DNA of 64,000 bases from Rhodobacterales bacterium (GCA_002747035.1 PDRZ01000017.1:124001-188000), one strand, 5' to 3'; shown: positions 18,562-27,695, numbered from the stretch's first letter. Notes: a model not told the origin generated them from the letters alone. Translations and numbers: made by a program.

Positions 18562-19784
18562 CGTTTGATCAGGCTCCATTGGGTGACGGGGCGCAGCGGG
18601 TGCCACGTGGTGTGTTTGCCCGGGGTTGGGCCGATGGGCCGGGCGCGGGCGACTGAGAGTTTAACCAGTTCGCCGCCCATTTCCTTGTGCAGCTCCGACA
18701 GCAGAGCCTCGGATTCCAGGGTCACGGCATTGGCGACCATACGGCCCAGAGGGCGCAGGGCGGCCCAGGCGGCGGCGACGGTGTCGCGGGTAAGCCCGCC
18801 GCCGATGAAGATCGCATCCGGGGCGTCCAGCGGCTCAAGCGCCGCGGGCACCGTGCCGTCGACAAGCTCGAGGCGGGGCACACCAAGGGCCAGCGCATTT
18901 GCCGCCGCCAGCGCGCGGCGGTCCGCACGCGGTTCGATGCCAATGGCGCGGGCATAACGCGCGCCGCGCATCCATTCCACGGCGATGGAGCCACAGCCGG
19001 TGCCGATATCCCAGAGCAGGGCCCCGCGCATCGGCATCAGCTTGGCCAGCGTGACCGCGCGCACCTCTTGTTTGGTCATGGTGCCGTCATGTTGGAACAG
19101 ATCATCCGACAGGCCGGGAACACGGGGCAGGAGGGCCGCGTTCGGGGCGGCGATACAGTCCACGGCGAGGGTGTTGAAGGCCGGGACATCGTGCGCCCAG
19201 TCGGCGGCGATACCGTCGAACCGCTGTTCGTCTTCGCCGCCCATGGCGGCCAGAACGGTCAGCTTTGATTGGCCAAAGCCACGTTCGGTGAGAAAGCGCG
19301 CGATCTGGCCCGGTGTGTCTGAGCCGGTGGTCAGGATCAGGAGCCGCGCATCCGGTTGGATGAAGGCGATCATCTGTTCCACCGGGCGGCCATGCACGGT
19401 GAGGGTTTCAAGGTCGGCCATGGACCAGCCCATGCGGGTGCTGGCCAGTTGGAAGGCAGACACTTGCGGGTGGTAGATGATTTCGTTCGGGGGGATGGAA
19501 CGCCCGATACGCGCGCCGACCGAGAACCACAGTGGGTCGCCGGTGGCGAGCACGACGACGCGTTTGCCTCTGAACCCGTTCAACGTGGTGATCAGCGCGT
19601 CAAAGGGGGAGGGCCACGCCACGCGTTTTGCATCGGGGTTCATGGCCGGATTATCGGCAAGGGCGTGGTGGCGGTCGCCACCGACGATGACCTCGGCCGC
19701 CTGAACCACGGCACGGGTGGCGGGGGTGAGCCCGTCGAGCCCGTCTTCGCCAATGCCGACGATATGGAGCCAGGGTTTGGTCAT
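18558..19784 (-). CDS. cobL: Precorrin-6Y C5,15-methyltransferase (decarboxylating)
   Basis: Bifunctional enzyme that methylates C-5 and C-15 and decarboxylates the C-12 acetate. The N-terminal CbiE part starts LHIVGIGEDGLDGLTP with ATGDPLWFSVGARI. The C-terminal CbiT part has LWDIGTGCGSIAVEWMRG and DAIFIGGGL. The 408-aa length matches fused CobL. Start and stop both overlap neighbours by four bases (cobH and cobI). Confidence 0.95.
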   Translation of the reverse strand: MTKPWLHIVGIGEDGLDGLTPATRAVVQAAEVIVGGDRHHALADNPAMNPDAKRVAWPSPFDALITTLNGFRGKRVVVLATGDPLWFSVGARIGRSIPPNEIIYHPQVSAFQLASTRMGWSMADLETLTVHGRPVEQMIAFIQPDARLLILTTGSDTPGQIARFLTERGFGQSKLTVLAAMGGEDEQRFDGIAADWAHDVPAFNTLAVDCIAAPNAALLPRVPGLSDDLFQHDGTMTKQEVRAVTLAKLMPMRGALLWDIGTGCGSIAVEWMRGARYARAIGIEPRADRRALAAANALALGVPRLELVDGTVPAALEPLDAPDAIFIGGGLTRDTVAAAWAALRPLGRMVANAVTLESEALLSELHKEMGGELVKLSVARARPIGPTPGKHTTWHPLRPVTQWSLIKR

Positions 19785-20449
19785 GCGCTCTCTCCTCCCT
19801 TGCGGTCGGGGCGCGCGGTTTCTTCCGGCAGGCCCGCGGCGAGGGCGTTCACGGCGGCCGAGGCGATGGCCGAGCCGCCGCGCCGTCCGCGCAGGGCGAC
19901 GAAATCACAGCCGCGCGGGTTGGCGGCCAGTTCGGCCTTGGACTCTGCCGCGCCGACAAAGCCGACGGGAAAGCCGAGGATGACGGCGGGTTTGGGCGCG
20001 CCCTGATCCATCAGTTCCAACAGGTGGAACAGGGCCGTGGGGGCGTTGCCGATGGCGACCACCGCCCCGTCAAGGTGATCGGTCCAGAGCTCTACCGCCG
20101 CCGCTGAACGGGTGTTGCCGATGCCGGCGGCGAGGGCGGGGGTTCGGGGATCGTTGAGGGTGACGATGACCTCATTCCCGGCGGGCAGGTAGCGGCGGAT
20201 GATCCCCGCGCCGACCATTTCACAGTCGCAAAGGATCGGCGCACCCTTTGCAAGTGCGCTGTGGCCCGCGTCATAGGCCGTTTGGCTGAATGCCAGCCGG
20301 TCGGCGATTTCCACCATGCCACAGGCGTGGATCAGGCGGATGGCCATGCGGTCCAGCCCCGGTGGAAACCGGTCGAGCCGGGCCTCGTGCCGCACGGTGG
20401 CGAAGCTTTCGGCATAGATGGCGGCGGGGTTCTTTTCGTAGGGGCGCAA
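19781..20449 (-). CDS. cobH: Precorrin-8X methylmutase
   Basis: Moves the C-11 methyl to C-12 to form hydrogenobyrinate. YEKNPAAIYAESFATVRHEA, RLIHACGMVEIADRL (catalytic His) and GFPVGFVGAAESK are signatures. No ATG fits the homologous start. A TTG at 20449 preceded by AAAGG gives 222 aa beginning (M)RPYEKNP, which matches the family. A GTG at 20503 would add 18 residues without a good binding site. The cbiX gene is 86 bp upstream. Confidence 0.9.
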   Translation of the reverse strand: MRPYEKNPAAIYAESFATVRHEARLDRFPPGLDRMAIRLIHACGMVEIADRLAFSQTAYDAGHSALAKGAPILCDCEMVGAGIIRRYLPAGNEVIVTLNDPRTPALAAGIGNTRSAAAVELWTDHLDGAVVAIGNAPTALFHLLELMDQGAPKPAVILGFPVGFVGAAESKAELAANPRGCDFVALRGRRGGSAIASAAVNALAAGLPEETARPDRKGGESA

Positions 20450-20507
20450 GATCGTGGGCCTTTGCAACAAGAGGTGGGGTGGGGAGTGGGGACAGCCCCA
20501 CACCTTT

Positions 20508-20522
20508 GGATATTTGGGGTCA
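20508..20522 (-). repeat. 15-bp repeat, copy 2
   Basis: The plus-strand bases GGATATTTGGGGTCA in the cbiX-cobH gap are identical to 11939-11953 in the deformylase-fmt gap. Both copies lie shortly after a stop codon and ahead of the next leftward gene. Related strings such as CCCGGATATAATTT at 13113-13126 suggest a common intergenic word of this genome. No function is evident. Confidence 0.45.
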
Positions 20523-20535
20523 GATGATATGCGGG

Positions 20536-21762
20536 TCAGTGTTTGTGTGACCGCGTGCTTTCCGGGCCATGGGGGTGTTTGGCATGGGGGTATTGGGCAT
20601 GGTGGTGGTGCCCGTGCCCATGGTGGTGCCCGTGATCGTGATCATGCCCATGATGGTGGTGATGATGGTGATCCATGTCCAGACGGCATTCGCCGGTGCA
20701 GAACGTGTCGCACAGCGTGCAGTCGGACACGTTGGAGCCCGGTGCGTTGGCCCCCTGACCTTCCACGTGGTGGTGGTGGCTTTCCTGAACACTGCCTACT
20801 TCGCTTTCAAAGCCAAGGACTTCGGCCCGGTATTTGCACATCACGCAGGTGGGCGGGGGGACGTCGGCAAAGGCCGGGTGCGCCGCGCGTTCCGAGGCCG
20901 GGATTTCGACGACGTCCTGGCCTTCGAGAGCAAGCACCTGGGTGCGATAGCCACAGGTGCCGCAATTGGGGGGCGGCATGGCACCGACCTGTTCCACCAC
21001 CCGTTCGGCGAAGGTTTCCAGCACCTTGGCGTGGTCGTTGAGGTAGCCCGCCTTGACGAATTGGATGTCGGGGTTTTGCGCCGCCACCTTGTCGGTAAAG
21101 CCATAGATCCGGTCGATCAGGATGCCGGTGAACAGGAAATACGGGAAGACGAGGATACGTTTGTACCCCAGTTTCGCCGCATGGGTCAGGCAGGGTTCAA
21201 CCAGCGGGAAGGTAACGCCGGAATAGCCGATTTCAAGCCAGCCAAAGCCCAGACCTTCCTGTAACAGCCGCGCCACCTTGGCCACGTTGCCGTTGGCGTC
21301 GGGGTCCGAAGCGCCGCGTCCGATGACCACGAGACAGGTGTCTTCCGTGGCCACGGCACCGTGTTCGGCATCCGCCTTGACCATTGCTTCCGAAATACGC
21401 GCGCCGGCGGCGGCGATCATTTTCGGGTCCACGCCCAGTTCACGGCCATAAGACACGGTGATGCCGTGTTTGGCAGCATAGGTGTTGAGCACGGTGGGAA
21501 TGTCATTCTTGGTATGCATGGCCGCGAACAACATGCCCGGCACGGCGACGATATGGTCGCACCCCGCATGGCGCAGCTTGTCCAGCCCGTCACGGATCAC
21601 CGGATTGGCAAATTCGAGATAGCCATATTCACAGGGCCAGTTTTCGGGCAGCAGCGCGGGCAGCTTTTCGGCCAGCACGCTGAATTCATCCACCGCCGCC
21701 TGACTGCGCGAGCCATGGCCACAGATCATCACGCCGATTTTGCGGGTGTCGGACTCCTTCAT
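20536..21762 (-). CDS. cbiX: Sirohydrochlorin cobaltochelatase, CbiX type, with Cys motifs and His-rich tail
   Basis: Inserts cobalt into the early corrinoid ring. The chelatase core has ICGHGSRSQAAVDEF, EFANPVIRDGLDKL and the second half HAAKLGYKRILVFPYFLFTG. After about residue 270 come two related Cys motifs, CGTCGYRTQVLALE and CVMCKYRAEVLGFE, then CTLCDTFCTGEC and a C-terminal tail in which most residues are His, Gly or Asp. Such tails are known to bind Co or Ni in CbiX proteins; an iron-sulfur cluster is likely on the CxxC pairs. AAAGGAG precedes the ATG at 21762 (408 aa). Confidence 0.92.
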   Translation of the reverse strand: MKESDTRKIGVMICGHGSRSQAAVDEFSVLAEKLPALLPENWPCEYGYLEFANPVIRDGLDKLRHAGCDHIVAVPGMLFAAMHTKNDIPTVLNTYAAKHGITVSYGRELGVDPKMIAAAGARISEAMVKADAEHGAVATEDTCLVVIGRGASDPDANGNVAKVARLLQEGLGFGWLEIGYSGVTFPLVEPCLTHAAKLGYKRILVFPYFLFTGILIDRIYGFTDKVAAQNPDIQFVKAGYLNDHAKVLETFAERVVEQVGAMPPPNCGTCGYRTQVLALEGQDVVEIPASERAAHPAFADVPPPTCVMCKYRAEVLGFESEVGSVQESHHHHVEGQGANAPGSNVSDCTLCDTFCTGECRLDMDHHHHHHHGHDHDHGHHHGHGHHHHAQYPHAKHPHGPESTRSHKH

Positions 21763-21950
21763 GAGGACGCTCCTTTTGCACGGCCCGCGCGGCGGCCTTG
21801 CCATAGGCCAGGGCCCGGGGTCCGCGCCAGAACGGCAAGGCCGGGCCAAAGCCCGGTGCCGGAATGCGGGCTATGGGCACCGGAATGGGCCTGGGCGGCG
21901 GGGGCGGCGGGGGCCGTCAGGATGGAAATAAGCGTAAGTGAAAGGCGCAT
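21759..21950 (-). CDS. 63-aa exported protein at head of the cob operon
   Basis: Starts with a signal peptide (MRLSLTLISILTAPAAPAAQA) and continues with a His/Ser-rich stretch and a short hydrophobic segment ending in a basic tail. It resembles small DUF6732-type proteins found beside cob genes in Rhodobacterales, though the assignment is by eye. GGAGAG lies upstream of the ATG at 21950 and the TGA overlaps the cbiX start (ATGA), so the two are coupled. A periplasmic metal-related role is only a guess. Confidence 0.6.
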   Translation of the reverse strand: MRLSLTLISILTAPAAPAAQAHSGAHSPHSGTGLWPGLAVLARTPGPGLWQGRRAGRAKGASS

Positions 21951-22009
21951 GATGTCTGCTCTCCAGCTGTCGGTCGGACCCGTCGTGCGCGGAAAGTGGG
22001 GGTCGAAAA

Positions 22010-22180
22010 CCCGAAGGGTTCCGTACCTCCGCCGACAACGCCGCCACATGATTCCCGGTTTGGGTCGATCACCGCACGGCACTTCCTTCCGGCCCTTTAG
22101 GGCGTGGTTCACAGGGTATAGGGCGCGCCGGGCGCGGGCGCAATTCCCATTACGCCGCCCAAGGCAGGCTTTACGACATG
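22010..22180 (-). promoter_or_regulatory. Structured leader of the cob operon, possible variant cobalamin riboswitch
   Basis: The 321-bp gap before the operon has no gene. Read on the minus strand it contains, in order, TAATGGGAAT, CCCTATACCCTGTGAA, GTGCCGTGCGG and CCGGGAATCATGTGGC, which echo the order of conserved blocks in cobalamin riboswitches (AATAGGGAA, CCCCGCAACTGT, GCCACTG, GGGAAGG). A clear B12 box is not found. Hairpins such as GGCGTAAT-GGGA-ATTGCGCC and AACCC-TTC-GGGTT can form. Position and order favour B12 control, but the match is imperfect. Confidence 0.4.
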
Positions 22181-22271
22181 CGCCCCGCCGCAGGGCAGGG
22201 GCGCGCCCGGTCGGGAGTGGCCCAAAGCGGGTGCGCGATAGCGTCAATCGCGAAAACTGGCCAAGCGCGCG

Positions 22272-22643
22272 TCAGTTCGGGGCCGAAACGCCGCCGTAAT
22301 GGGCGACCATCACGGCCAGATCTTCCGGCGGGGCATCGGTTTGCAGAAAGGCACAGGCATTTGGGCTGTGTTGAAAAATCGAGCCATCGGAAAAGAAGGT
22401 GGTGTTGGTGACAAAGATCACCCGCGCGTCCGGTTGGCGATAGCTGGCGAAATCCGCAATGGCGAGCGCGCTGCCTTCGTTCAGCACGAGGTCGATCACC
22501 AGGATCTGAAACTCTTCCTCCTGCAACAGGGCGACCGCTTCGGTTTGCCCGCCGCAAAGCCGGGCGTGAATGTTTTGCCGCAGGAGATGCTTTTTCCAGA
22601 GCCTCCCGAGTTCGACGTTGCTCTCCACAATTAATGCCTTCAT
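22272..22643 (-). CDS. Single-domain response regulator (receiver only)
   Basis: A 123-aa protein consisting of one receiver-like domain: MKALIVESNVELGRLW at the start (acidic pocket reduced to Glu), the likely phosphoacceptor Asp in ILVIDLVLNEG, and a Thr in VIFVTNTTFF. There is no DNA-binding domain. It lies between the two cob operons and upstream of the leader, but nothing in the sequence ties it to cobalamin. No partner kinase is in the window. Confidence 0.75.
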   Translation of the reverse strand: MKALIVESNVELGRLWKKHLLRQNIHARLCGGQTEAVALLQEEEFQILVIDLVLNEGSALAIADFASYRQPDARVIFVTNTTFFSDGSIFQHSPNACAFLQTDAPPEDLAVMVAHYGGVSAPN

Positions 22644-22823
22644 GCTGGCCCTCGATACACCTTAAGATGGTGATTTTACTCATTTTCAGAGAATTTTGTG
22701 TATTATCCCTACTTAGGAGCCAGCGGTCCGTTATTCCAAGAACTTTATCAGCCTTCCGCGTAAATCTGCTTGATCGTGGGGCAATGCGCAAGGTACGGGA
22801 CAGCAAAGATACAGGAGCGCGAC

Positions 22824-23192
22824 ATGTCGACATGGATCACGGTATGTGAGACCTGCAAGCGGGACGGATGGGACGCCGAAACCGCAAGCGAAACGGATGG
22901 CGAACATCTGGCCGGGTTGATCGAAGGCGTTGCGGTCAGTGCTGGGGTGAAAACCCGGCGGGTCAGTTGCATGATGGGGTGCAAACGCGGCTGCAACGTG
23001 GCGATTCAGGCCACCGGCAAGCTGGCCTATACTTTGGGAGATTTCGAACCGGATGCCGAGGCCGCCGAGGCGATTGTCGAATACGCGGTCAAACATGCGG
23101 CAAGTGAAACCGGGCAGGTTCCGTTCCGGGAATGGCCACAGGGGGTCAAGGGCCATTTCGTTACCCGCCACCAGCCGGTGCCCGAAGAATGA
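22824..23192 (+). CDS. DUF1636 domain protein
   Basis: A 122-aa Cys-rich protein often encoded next to cobalamin genes. CETCKRDGWD near the N-terminus and RVSCMMGCKRGCNVAIQ (about residues 52-68) give five Cys suited to a metal or Fe-S site; LAYTLGDFEPD follows. AGGAG stands upstream of the ATG at 22824. Its TGA overlaps the cobC start (ATGA), so it heads a rightward operon with cobC and cobD. Confidence 0.85.
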   Translation: MSTWITVCETCKRDGWDAETASETDGEHLAGLIEGVAVSAGVKTRRVSCMMGCKRGCNVAIQATGKLAYTLGDFEPDAEAAEAIVEYAVKHAASETGQVPFREWPQGVKGHFVTRHQPVPEE

Positions 23193-24130
23193 TCCCCCCG
23201 CGTGATCATGGCGGAGGGGTCGACGCGGCGGCGGCGCAATACGGAGGCGTATGGTCGGAATGGATCGACCTGTCCACCGGGATCAACCCGGTGCCTTACC
23301 CGGTGGGCGAGGTGTCGGCGCGCGGATGGGCCACCCTGCCGGACCATACGGCGCAGGAGGCGTTGATCGCCGCCGCGCGCGGGTTCTGGAACGTGCCCGA
23401 AGGGGCGGCGGTTCTGGCTGCGCCGGGGGCGTCGGCGTTGATTGCGAACATGCCGCGCCTGTCCGGGGGGGGACGGGTCAGGATCGACCACCCCACCTAT
23501 AACGAACACCGGGCGGCGTTTCAGGCGGCGGGTTGGGCCCTGTCCAAGGAGGCAGGCGTGCGGGTGGTTGTTCATCCCAATAACCCGACGGGAGAGTATT
23601 GGGAACCCGATTGGGAACCGCAGAGCGGTCATGACCTGTTGATCATCGACGAAAGCTTTTGTGACATCGCACCGGATCAAAGCCTGATCGCGCTGGCCGA
23701 TCGGCCCGGCGTGGTGGTGCTGAAAAGCTTCGGGAAATTCTGGGGGCTGGCCGGGCTTCGGCTTGGCTTTGCGATCGGGGATCCGGCGTTGATCGACCAG
23801 CTCCGGGCGATGCTGGGTCCGTGGCCGGTTGCCGGTCCGGCGCTGGAAATCGGCACGCGCGCCCTGTCCGACACGCAATGGGCCTGCGACACACGGGCGC
23901 GTCTGGCGCAAGATGCCGCGCGGCTGGACCGGATCATGACACGGGCCGGGGCGGGCGTGGTCGGCGGCACCGACCTGTTCCGGCTTTATGACGTGGACAG
24001 TGCCACGGCGTGGCAGGCGCGGATGGCGCAGGCCCATATCTGGACCCGTATTTTTCCCTATTCCGAGCGGTGGGTGCGCCTTGGTCTTCCCGCCCCGGGG
24101 GGGTGGGAGCGGGTGGAGGCCATCGGGTGA
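23189..24130 (+). CDS. cobC: Threonine-phosphate decarboxylase-type aminotransferase
   Basis: PLP enzyme of 313 aa that supplies the aminopropanol arm of cobalamin. [15 protein letters not shown] and [14 protein letters not shown] are CobC signatures. [23 protein letters not shown] and the Schiff-base Lys region [17 protein letters not shown] are all present. It overlaps the DUF1636 stop and the cobD start by four bases each, so the three genes are tightly coupled. Confidence 0.92.
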   Translation: MIPPRDHGGGVDAAAAQYGGVWSEWIDLSTGINPVPYPVGEVSARGWATLPDHTAQEALIAAARGFWNVPEGAAVLAAPGASALIANMPRLSGGGRVRIDHPTYNEHRAAFQAAGWALSKEAGVRVVVHPNNPTGEYWEPDWEPQSGHDLLIIDESFCDIAPDQSLIALADRPGVVVLKSFGKFWGLAGLRLGFAIGDPALIDQLRAMLGPWPVAGPALEIGTRALSDTQWACDTRARLAQDAARLDRIMTRAGAGVVGGTDLFRLYDVDSATAWQARMAQAHIWTRIFPYSERWVRLGLPAPGGWERVEAIG

Positions 24131-25029
24131 CCCTGTTTCTGGCCCTTCTGTTGGACGCGGCTCTGGGTGAGCCGCGTCTTTTGTGGGACCGGGTCCCGCA
24201 TCCGGCGGTGGTGATGGGCCGCGCCGTGGCATGGATGGATGCGCGGTTGAACCATGGTCCGTCCCGCCGCGTGCGGGGCATCGTGGCGCTGGTGCTTTTG
24301 CTGCTTGGGGCGGGGGGGATTGGTCATGCTCTGGCCTGTCTAGGCTGGCCGGTCGAAGTGGTTGTGGCGGCGATCCTGTTGGCGCAACGCTCGCTTGTTG
24401 AACACGTGCGGGCAGTGGCCCGGGGGCTGCGCCTGTCACTGGGCGAAGGGCGCCGCGCGGTGGCGATGATCGTTGGCCGTGACACCGGGCAAATGGACGA
24501 AGCGGCCGTGGCGCGTGGTGCCATCGAAAGCGCGGCCGAGAATTTCAGCGACGGGGTGGTCGCGCCGGCCTTCTGGTTCCTGCTTGGTGGATTGCCCGGG
24601 CTGTTGATTTACAAGATCACCAACACCGCCGACAGCATGATTGGCTATCGCACGGAAAAATATGAACAGTTTGGCTGGGCGGCGGCGCGGTTCGATGATC
24701 TGTTGAACCTTGTGCCTGCGCGCCTGTCCGCGATCCTGCTGGCCGTGACACACGGGGTGGGACACTGGCGCGAGATCGCGGTGGACGCCCGCAAACACCG
24801 GTCGCCCAATGCCGGTTGGCCCGAAGCGGCCATGGCGCGCGGCCTTGGCGTTGCCCTTGCTGGCCCTCGGTCATATGACGGCAAGTTGAAGGAGTTTCCG
24901 TTTGTGAATGGCAGCGGGACGCGCAACATTGGGGCCAGCGAGATTGAAGCGGCCTGTGCCGCACTGTGGCGCGGCTGGGCCGGGCTTCTTGGCGTGGCCT
25001 TGTTGTTTTGGCTGAGTGGTCTTGGCTGA
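24127..25029 (+). CDS. cobD: Adenosylcobinamide-phosphate synthase
   Basis: Inner-membrane enzyme attaching aminopropanol phosphate to the corrin ring. [10 protein letters not shown] at the N-terminus, [19 protein letters not shown] and [19 protein letters not shown], then the [19 protein letters not shown] block are diagnostic. Several hydrophobic segments are present. The GTG at 24127 overlaps the cobC stop (GTGA), giving 300 aa. Confidence 0.94.
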   Translation: MTLFLALLLDAALGEPRLLWDRVPHPAVVMGRAVAWMDARLNHGPSRRVRGIVALVLLLLGAGGIGHALACLGWPVEVVVAAILLAQRSLVEHVRAVARGLRLSLGEGRRAVAMIVGRDTGQMDEAAVARGAIESAAENFSDGVVAPAFWFLLGGLPGLLIYKITNTADSMIGYRTEKYEQFGWAAARFDDLLNLVPARLSAILLAVTHGVGHWREIAVDARKHRSPNAGWPEAAMARGLGVALAGPRSYDGKLKEFPFVNGSGTRNIGASEIEAACAALWRGWAGLLGVALLFWLSGLG

Positions 25030-25050
25030 GTTGAACCGAAAGGATTGAGA

Positions 25051-26226
25051 ATGCGGAAAATTATCGGCGCGGCGTTGGCCGCGGGGCTGATGGCAGGGAC
25101 GGCAGCGGCCCGGACCCCGTGTGGCGGCACCTTCAACGGTTTTGTGGACCAGATGAAGAAAGAGGCCATATCCAGAGGCCATGCACGCGGCACCGTGGAC
25201 AAGTTTTTCGCCAATGTGCGCAAAGACGGCAAGGTTTTGGCCGCAGACCGCAAACAGGGTGTGTTCCAGTTGGATTTCACCAGCTTTTCGCGCCGTTTGA
25301 TCAGCCAGAGCCGGATCAATACCGGGCGGTCCAAGGCCAAAACCTATGCCAGTACATTCGCCCGGATGGAGCGCGATTACGGGGTGTCGCGCGGTGTCCT
25401 GTTGGCGTTTTGGGCATTTGAAACCGATTACGGCGCGTTTCAGGGGGATTTCAACACGCTGAACGCGCTGGTGACGCTGTCCCATGATTGCCGACGCCCG
25501 CATCTGTTCCGCCCACAGGTCTTTGCCGCCCTGGAATTGTATGAGCGCGGAGATTTCAGTCCGACGCGCACCACAGGGGCATGGGCGGGCGAAATCGGTA
25601 TGGTCCAGATGCTCCCGCGCGATATCCTTGAAAACGGGGTCGACGGGGACGGGGACGGCAAGGTGCGTCTGAAACACTCGCCGCAGGATGCGTTGCTGTC
25701 CGGGGCCAAGATGCTGCGCCACCTGGGCTGGCGTCCGGGTGAGCCGTGGTTGCAGGAGGTGCAGGTGCCCGGCAATCTGGATTGGTCAAAGACCGGGTTG
25801 AATACCCGGATGGCCGCCGGAGATTGGCTGAAGCTTGGCGTAAAGCCGCGCCATGGCAAGGTTCGGGAAGACCTGCCCGCGTCGATCATCCTGCCTCAGG
25901 GGCGCAAAGGACCGGCGTTTTTGGCCTATCCGAATTTCCGGGTGTATTTTGAATGGAATCAGAGCTTTACTTATGTTCTGACCGCCGCTTATTTCGCCAA
26001 TCGTCTGGAAGGCGCGCCGGTGTTCAATGCCGGCAAGCCCGAAAAAGGGTTGAACGGCGAACAGATGAAACGCCTGCAACGCAAACTGGCCAAGCGTGGC
26101 TATGACGTGGGCAAGATCGACGGAATCCTGGGCGCGGGCACCCGTGCGGCGGTGCAGGATGCGCAAAAGAAGCTGGGGCTGCCTGCGGATGCCTGGCCCA
26201 CGGCGGCGTTGCTCAGCAAATTGTGA
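25051..26226 (+). CDS. Lytic murein transglycosylase, MltB type
   Basis: Secreted peptidoglycan-cleaving enzyme of 391 aa. A signal peptide (MRKIIGAALAAGLMAGTAAA) precedes an SLT_2 catalytic domain, with the likely acid Glu in AFWAFETDYGAF and the substrate motif GEIGMVQMLPRDI. The last 60 residues form a PG_binding_1 domain (LQRKLAKRGYDVGKIDG). AAGGA lies upstream of the ATG at 25051. It begins 21 bp after cobD and might share its transcript. Confidence 0.92.
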   Translation: MRKIIGAALAAGLMAGTAAARTPCGGTFNGFVDQMKKEAISRGHARGTVDKFFANVRKDGKVLAADRKQGVFQLDFTSFSRRLISQSRINTGRSKAKTYASTFARMERDYGVSRGVLLAFWAFETDYGAFQGDFNTLNALVTLSHDCRRPHLFRPQVFAALELYERGDFSPTRTTGAWAGEIGMVQMLPRDILENGVDGDGDGKVRLKHSPQDALLSGAKMLRHLGWRPGEPWLQEVQVPGNLDWSKTGLNTRMAAGDWLKLGVKPRHGKVREDLPASIILPQGRKGPAFLAYPNFRVYFEWNQSFTYVLTAAYFANRLEGAPVFNAGKPEKGLNGEQMKRLQRKLAKRGYDVGKIDGILGAGTRAAVQDAQKKLGLPADAWPTAALLSKL

Positions 26227-26311
26227 CCGGGATGGGTGTGCTTTGCAGGCACGGCCCTTCGCGATTTGTTCAAACGGTTGCGCAGGTCACCGACCGACTC
26301 GCCGACGGGGA

Positions 26312-27670
26312 TCACCCCGCCGCCGCTGTCAACCCGGCGTCCAGTGATGAAAGGATGGTCTGCACGTCCTCCGAGGTCAGAACCAGCGGCGGCGACAGGA
26401 TCACGTTGGGGCCAGACACGCGCACCATCGCGCCGGATTGATAGGCGACCTCCTGAACCGTGCCGATGGTGGCTTTGTCAATCGCCGCCTTGGTGCTGCG
26501 ATCCGACACCAGTTCCAACGCGCACATCAACCCGTGGCCGCCGCGCACATCGCCGATCAGCACGTGTTTTTCCCGGAGCGCCTGTAGCCCGGCAAAAAGC
26601 TCGGCCCCGCGCGCCGCGGCGTTTTCATGCACGTTCAACCGTTTGGTTTCGGCCAGACAGGCCAACGCCGCCGCCGCGCCCACCGGGTGGCCGGAATAGG
26701 TATAGCCGTGGCCAATCGCGGCCTTGCCGGTTTCGTCTTTTTCAAACACCTCGACCACCTTGTCGGCGATCATCACGGCACCAAAGGGGAAATAGCCGTT
26801 GGTGATCGCCTTGGCCGTGCACATCATGTCGGGCTTAACCCCCCAATGGCGCGACCCGGACCAGCTTCCGGTGCGGCCAAAGGCGGTGATCACCTCGTCC
26901 GCGATCAACAGAATCCCGTTGCGGTCACAGATGTCGCGCACCCCGGGCATGAAGCTTTCATGGGGGGGAATCACGCCGCCTGCGCCCAAAACCGGTTCCA
27001 TGATCATCGCGGCTATGGTGCCTGCGCCCTGAAACGCGATTTCATCCTCCAGCGCGGCAAGACACAGCTGCGCCAGCCGCTCGGGGTCGGTTTCGTTGAA
27101 CGGGTTGCGATAGGTATAGGGCGCGGGGATGTGGAAACAGCCCGCCAGCAGCGGTTCATACGCGGTACGGAAATTGGCGTTGCCATTCACCGACGCGCCG
27201 CCGAAATGGGTGCCGTGATAGCCTTTCTTAAGGCTCAGGAACTTGGTCCGCGCCGGTTCGCCGCGCACCTTGTGGTATTGGCGCGCCAGCCGCAGGGCGG
27301 TTTCCACGCTGTCCGATCCGCCCGAGGTGTAAAACGCGCGGGTCAGCCCGTCGGGGACAAAGAAGTCGCGCAGCTCTTCAGAGAGCTCGATCACCGCGTC
27401 ATTGGTGGTGCCGCGAAAGGTGGAGTAATAGGGCAGTTGGTCCAGTTGCGCGGCAATCGCGTCCTTTACCGGCTGGCAGGAAAAGCCAAGATTGACATTC
27501 CAGAGGCCGCCGACGCCGTCCACCGCCTCGTGCCCGTCCACATCGGTGATTGTTACACCCGCCGCGCCGGTCACGATGGTGGGCGGGTTGGCAAGGCTGT
27601 CTGCCGGGTGGGCCATGGGGTGCCACAGGGAGCGGGCGTTTTTCTCTTTCAGGAAGTTGCTGTCTTTCAC
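26312..27670 (-). CDS. Class III aminotransferase
   Basis: PLP-dependent omega-aminotransferase of 452 aa. The N-terminal WHPMAHPADS and GGLWNVNLGF are typical of the omega-amino acid:pyruvate group. TSGGSDSVETALRLARQYH binds the cofactor phosphate, LLIADEVITAFGRTG holds the PLP Asp, and the Schiff-base Lys is in CTAKAITNGYFPFGAV. The amine substrate is not evident. It is 25 bp downstream of the IclR gene and probably shares its transcript, opposite the tct operon. Confidence 0.9.
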   Translation of the reverse strand: MKDSNFLKEKNARSLWHPMAHPADSLANPPTIVTGAAGVTITDVDGHEAVDGVGGLWNVNLGFSCQPVKDAIAAQLDQLPYYSTFRGTTNDAVIELSEELRDFFVPDGLTRAFYTSGGSDSVETALRLARQYHKVRGEPARTKFLSLKKGYHGTHFGGASVNGNANFRTAYEPLLAGCFHIPAPYTYRNPFNETDPERLAQLCLAALEDEIAFQGAGTIAAMIMEPVLGAGGVIPPHESFMPGVRDICDRNGILLIADEVITAFGRTGSWSGSRHWGVKPDMMCTAKAITNGYFPFGAVMIADKVVEVFEKDETGKAAIGHGYTYSGHPVGAAAALACLAETKRLNVHENAAARGAELFAGLQALREKHVLIGDVRGGHGLMCALELVSDRSTKAAIDKATIGTVQEVAYQSGAMVRVSGPNVILSPPLVLTSEDVQTILSSLDAGLTAAAG

Positions 27671-27695
27671 GGGTTTACCCTTTCAATATGAGGTG

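Noticed and set aside
22010-22180. Similarity of the cob leader to bacterial SRP (4.5S) RNA, because CCTGTGAACCA, CCGGAAGGAAG and CCGGGA occur in that order.
   Set aside because: The Ffh-binding internal loop (GTCAGG opposite AGCAGCC) is missing and the two ends do not form one long hairpin, so it is not a functional SRP RNA.
22770-22784. FNR-like site TTGATCGTGGGGCAA upstream of the DUF1636 gene.
   Set aside because: The spacing is 15 instead of 14 and the right half (GGCAA) lacks the ATCAA consensus.
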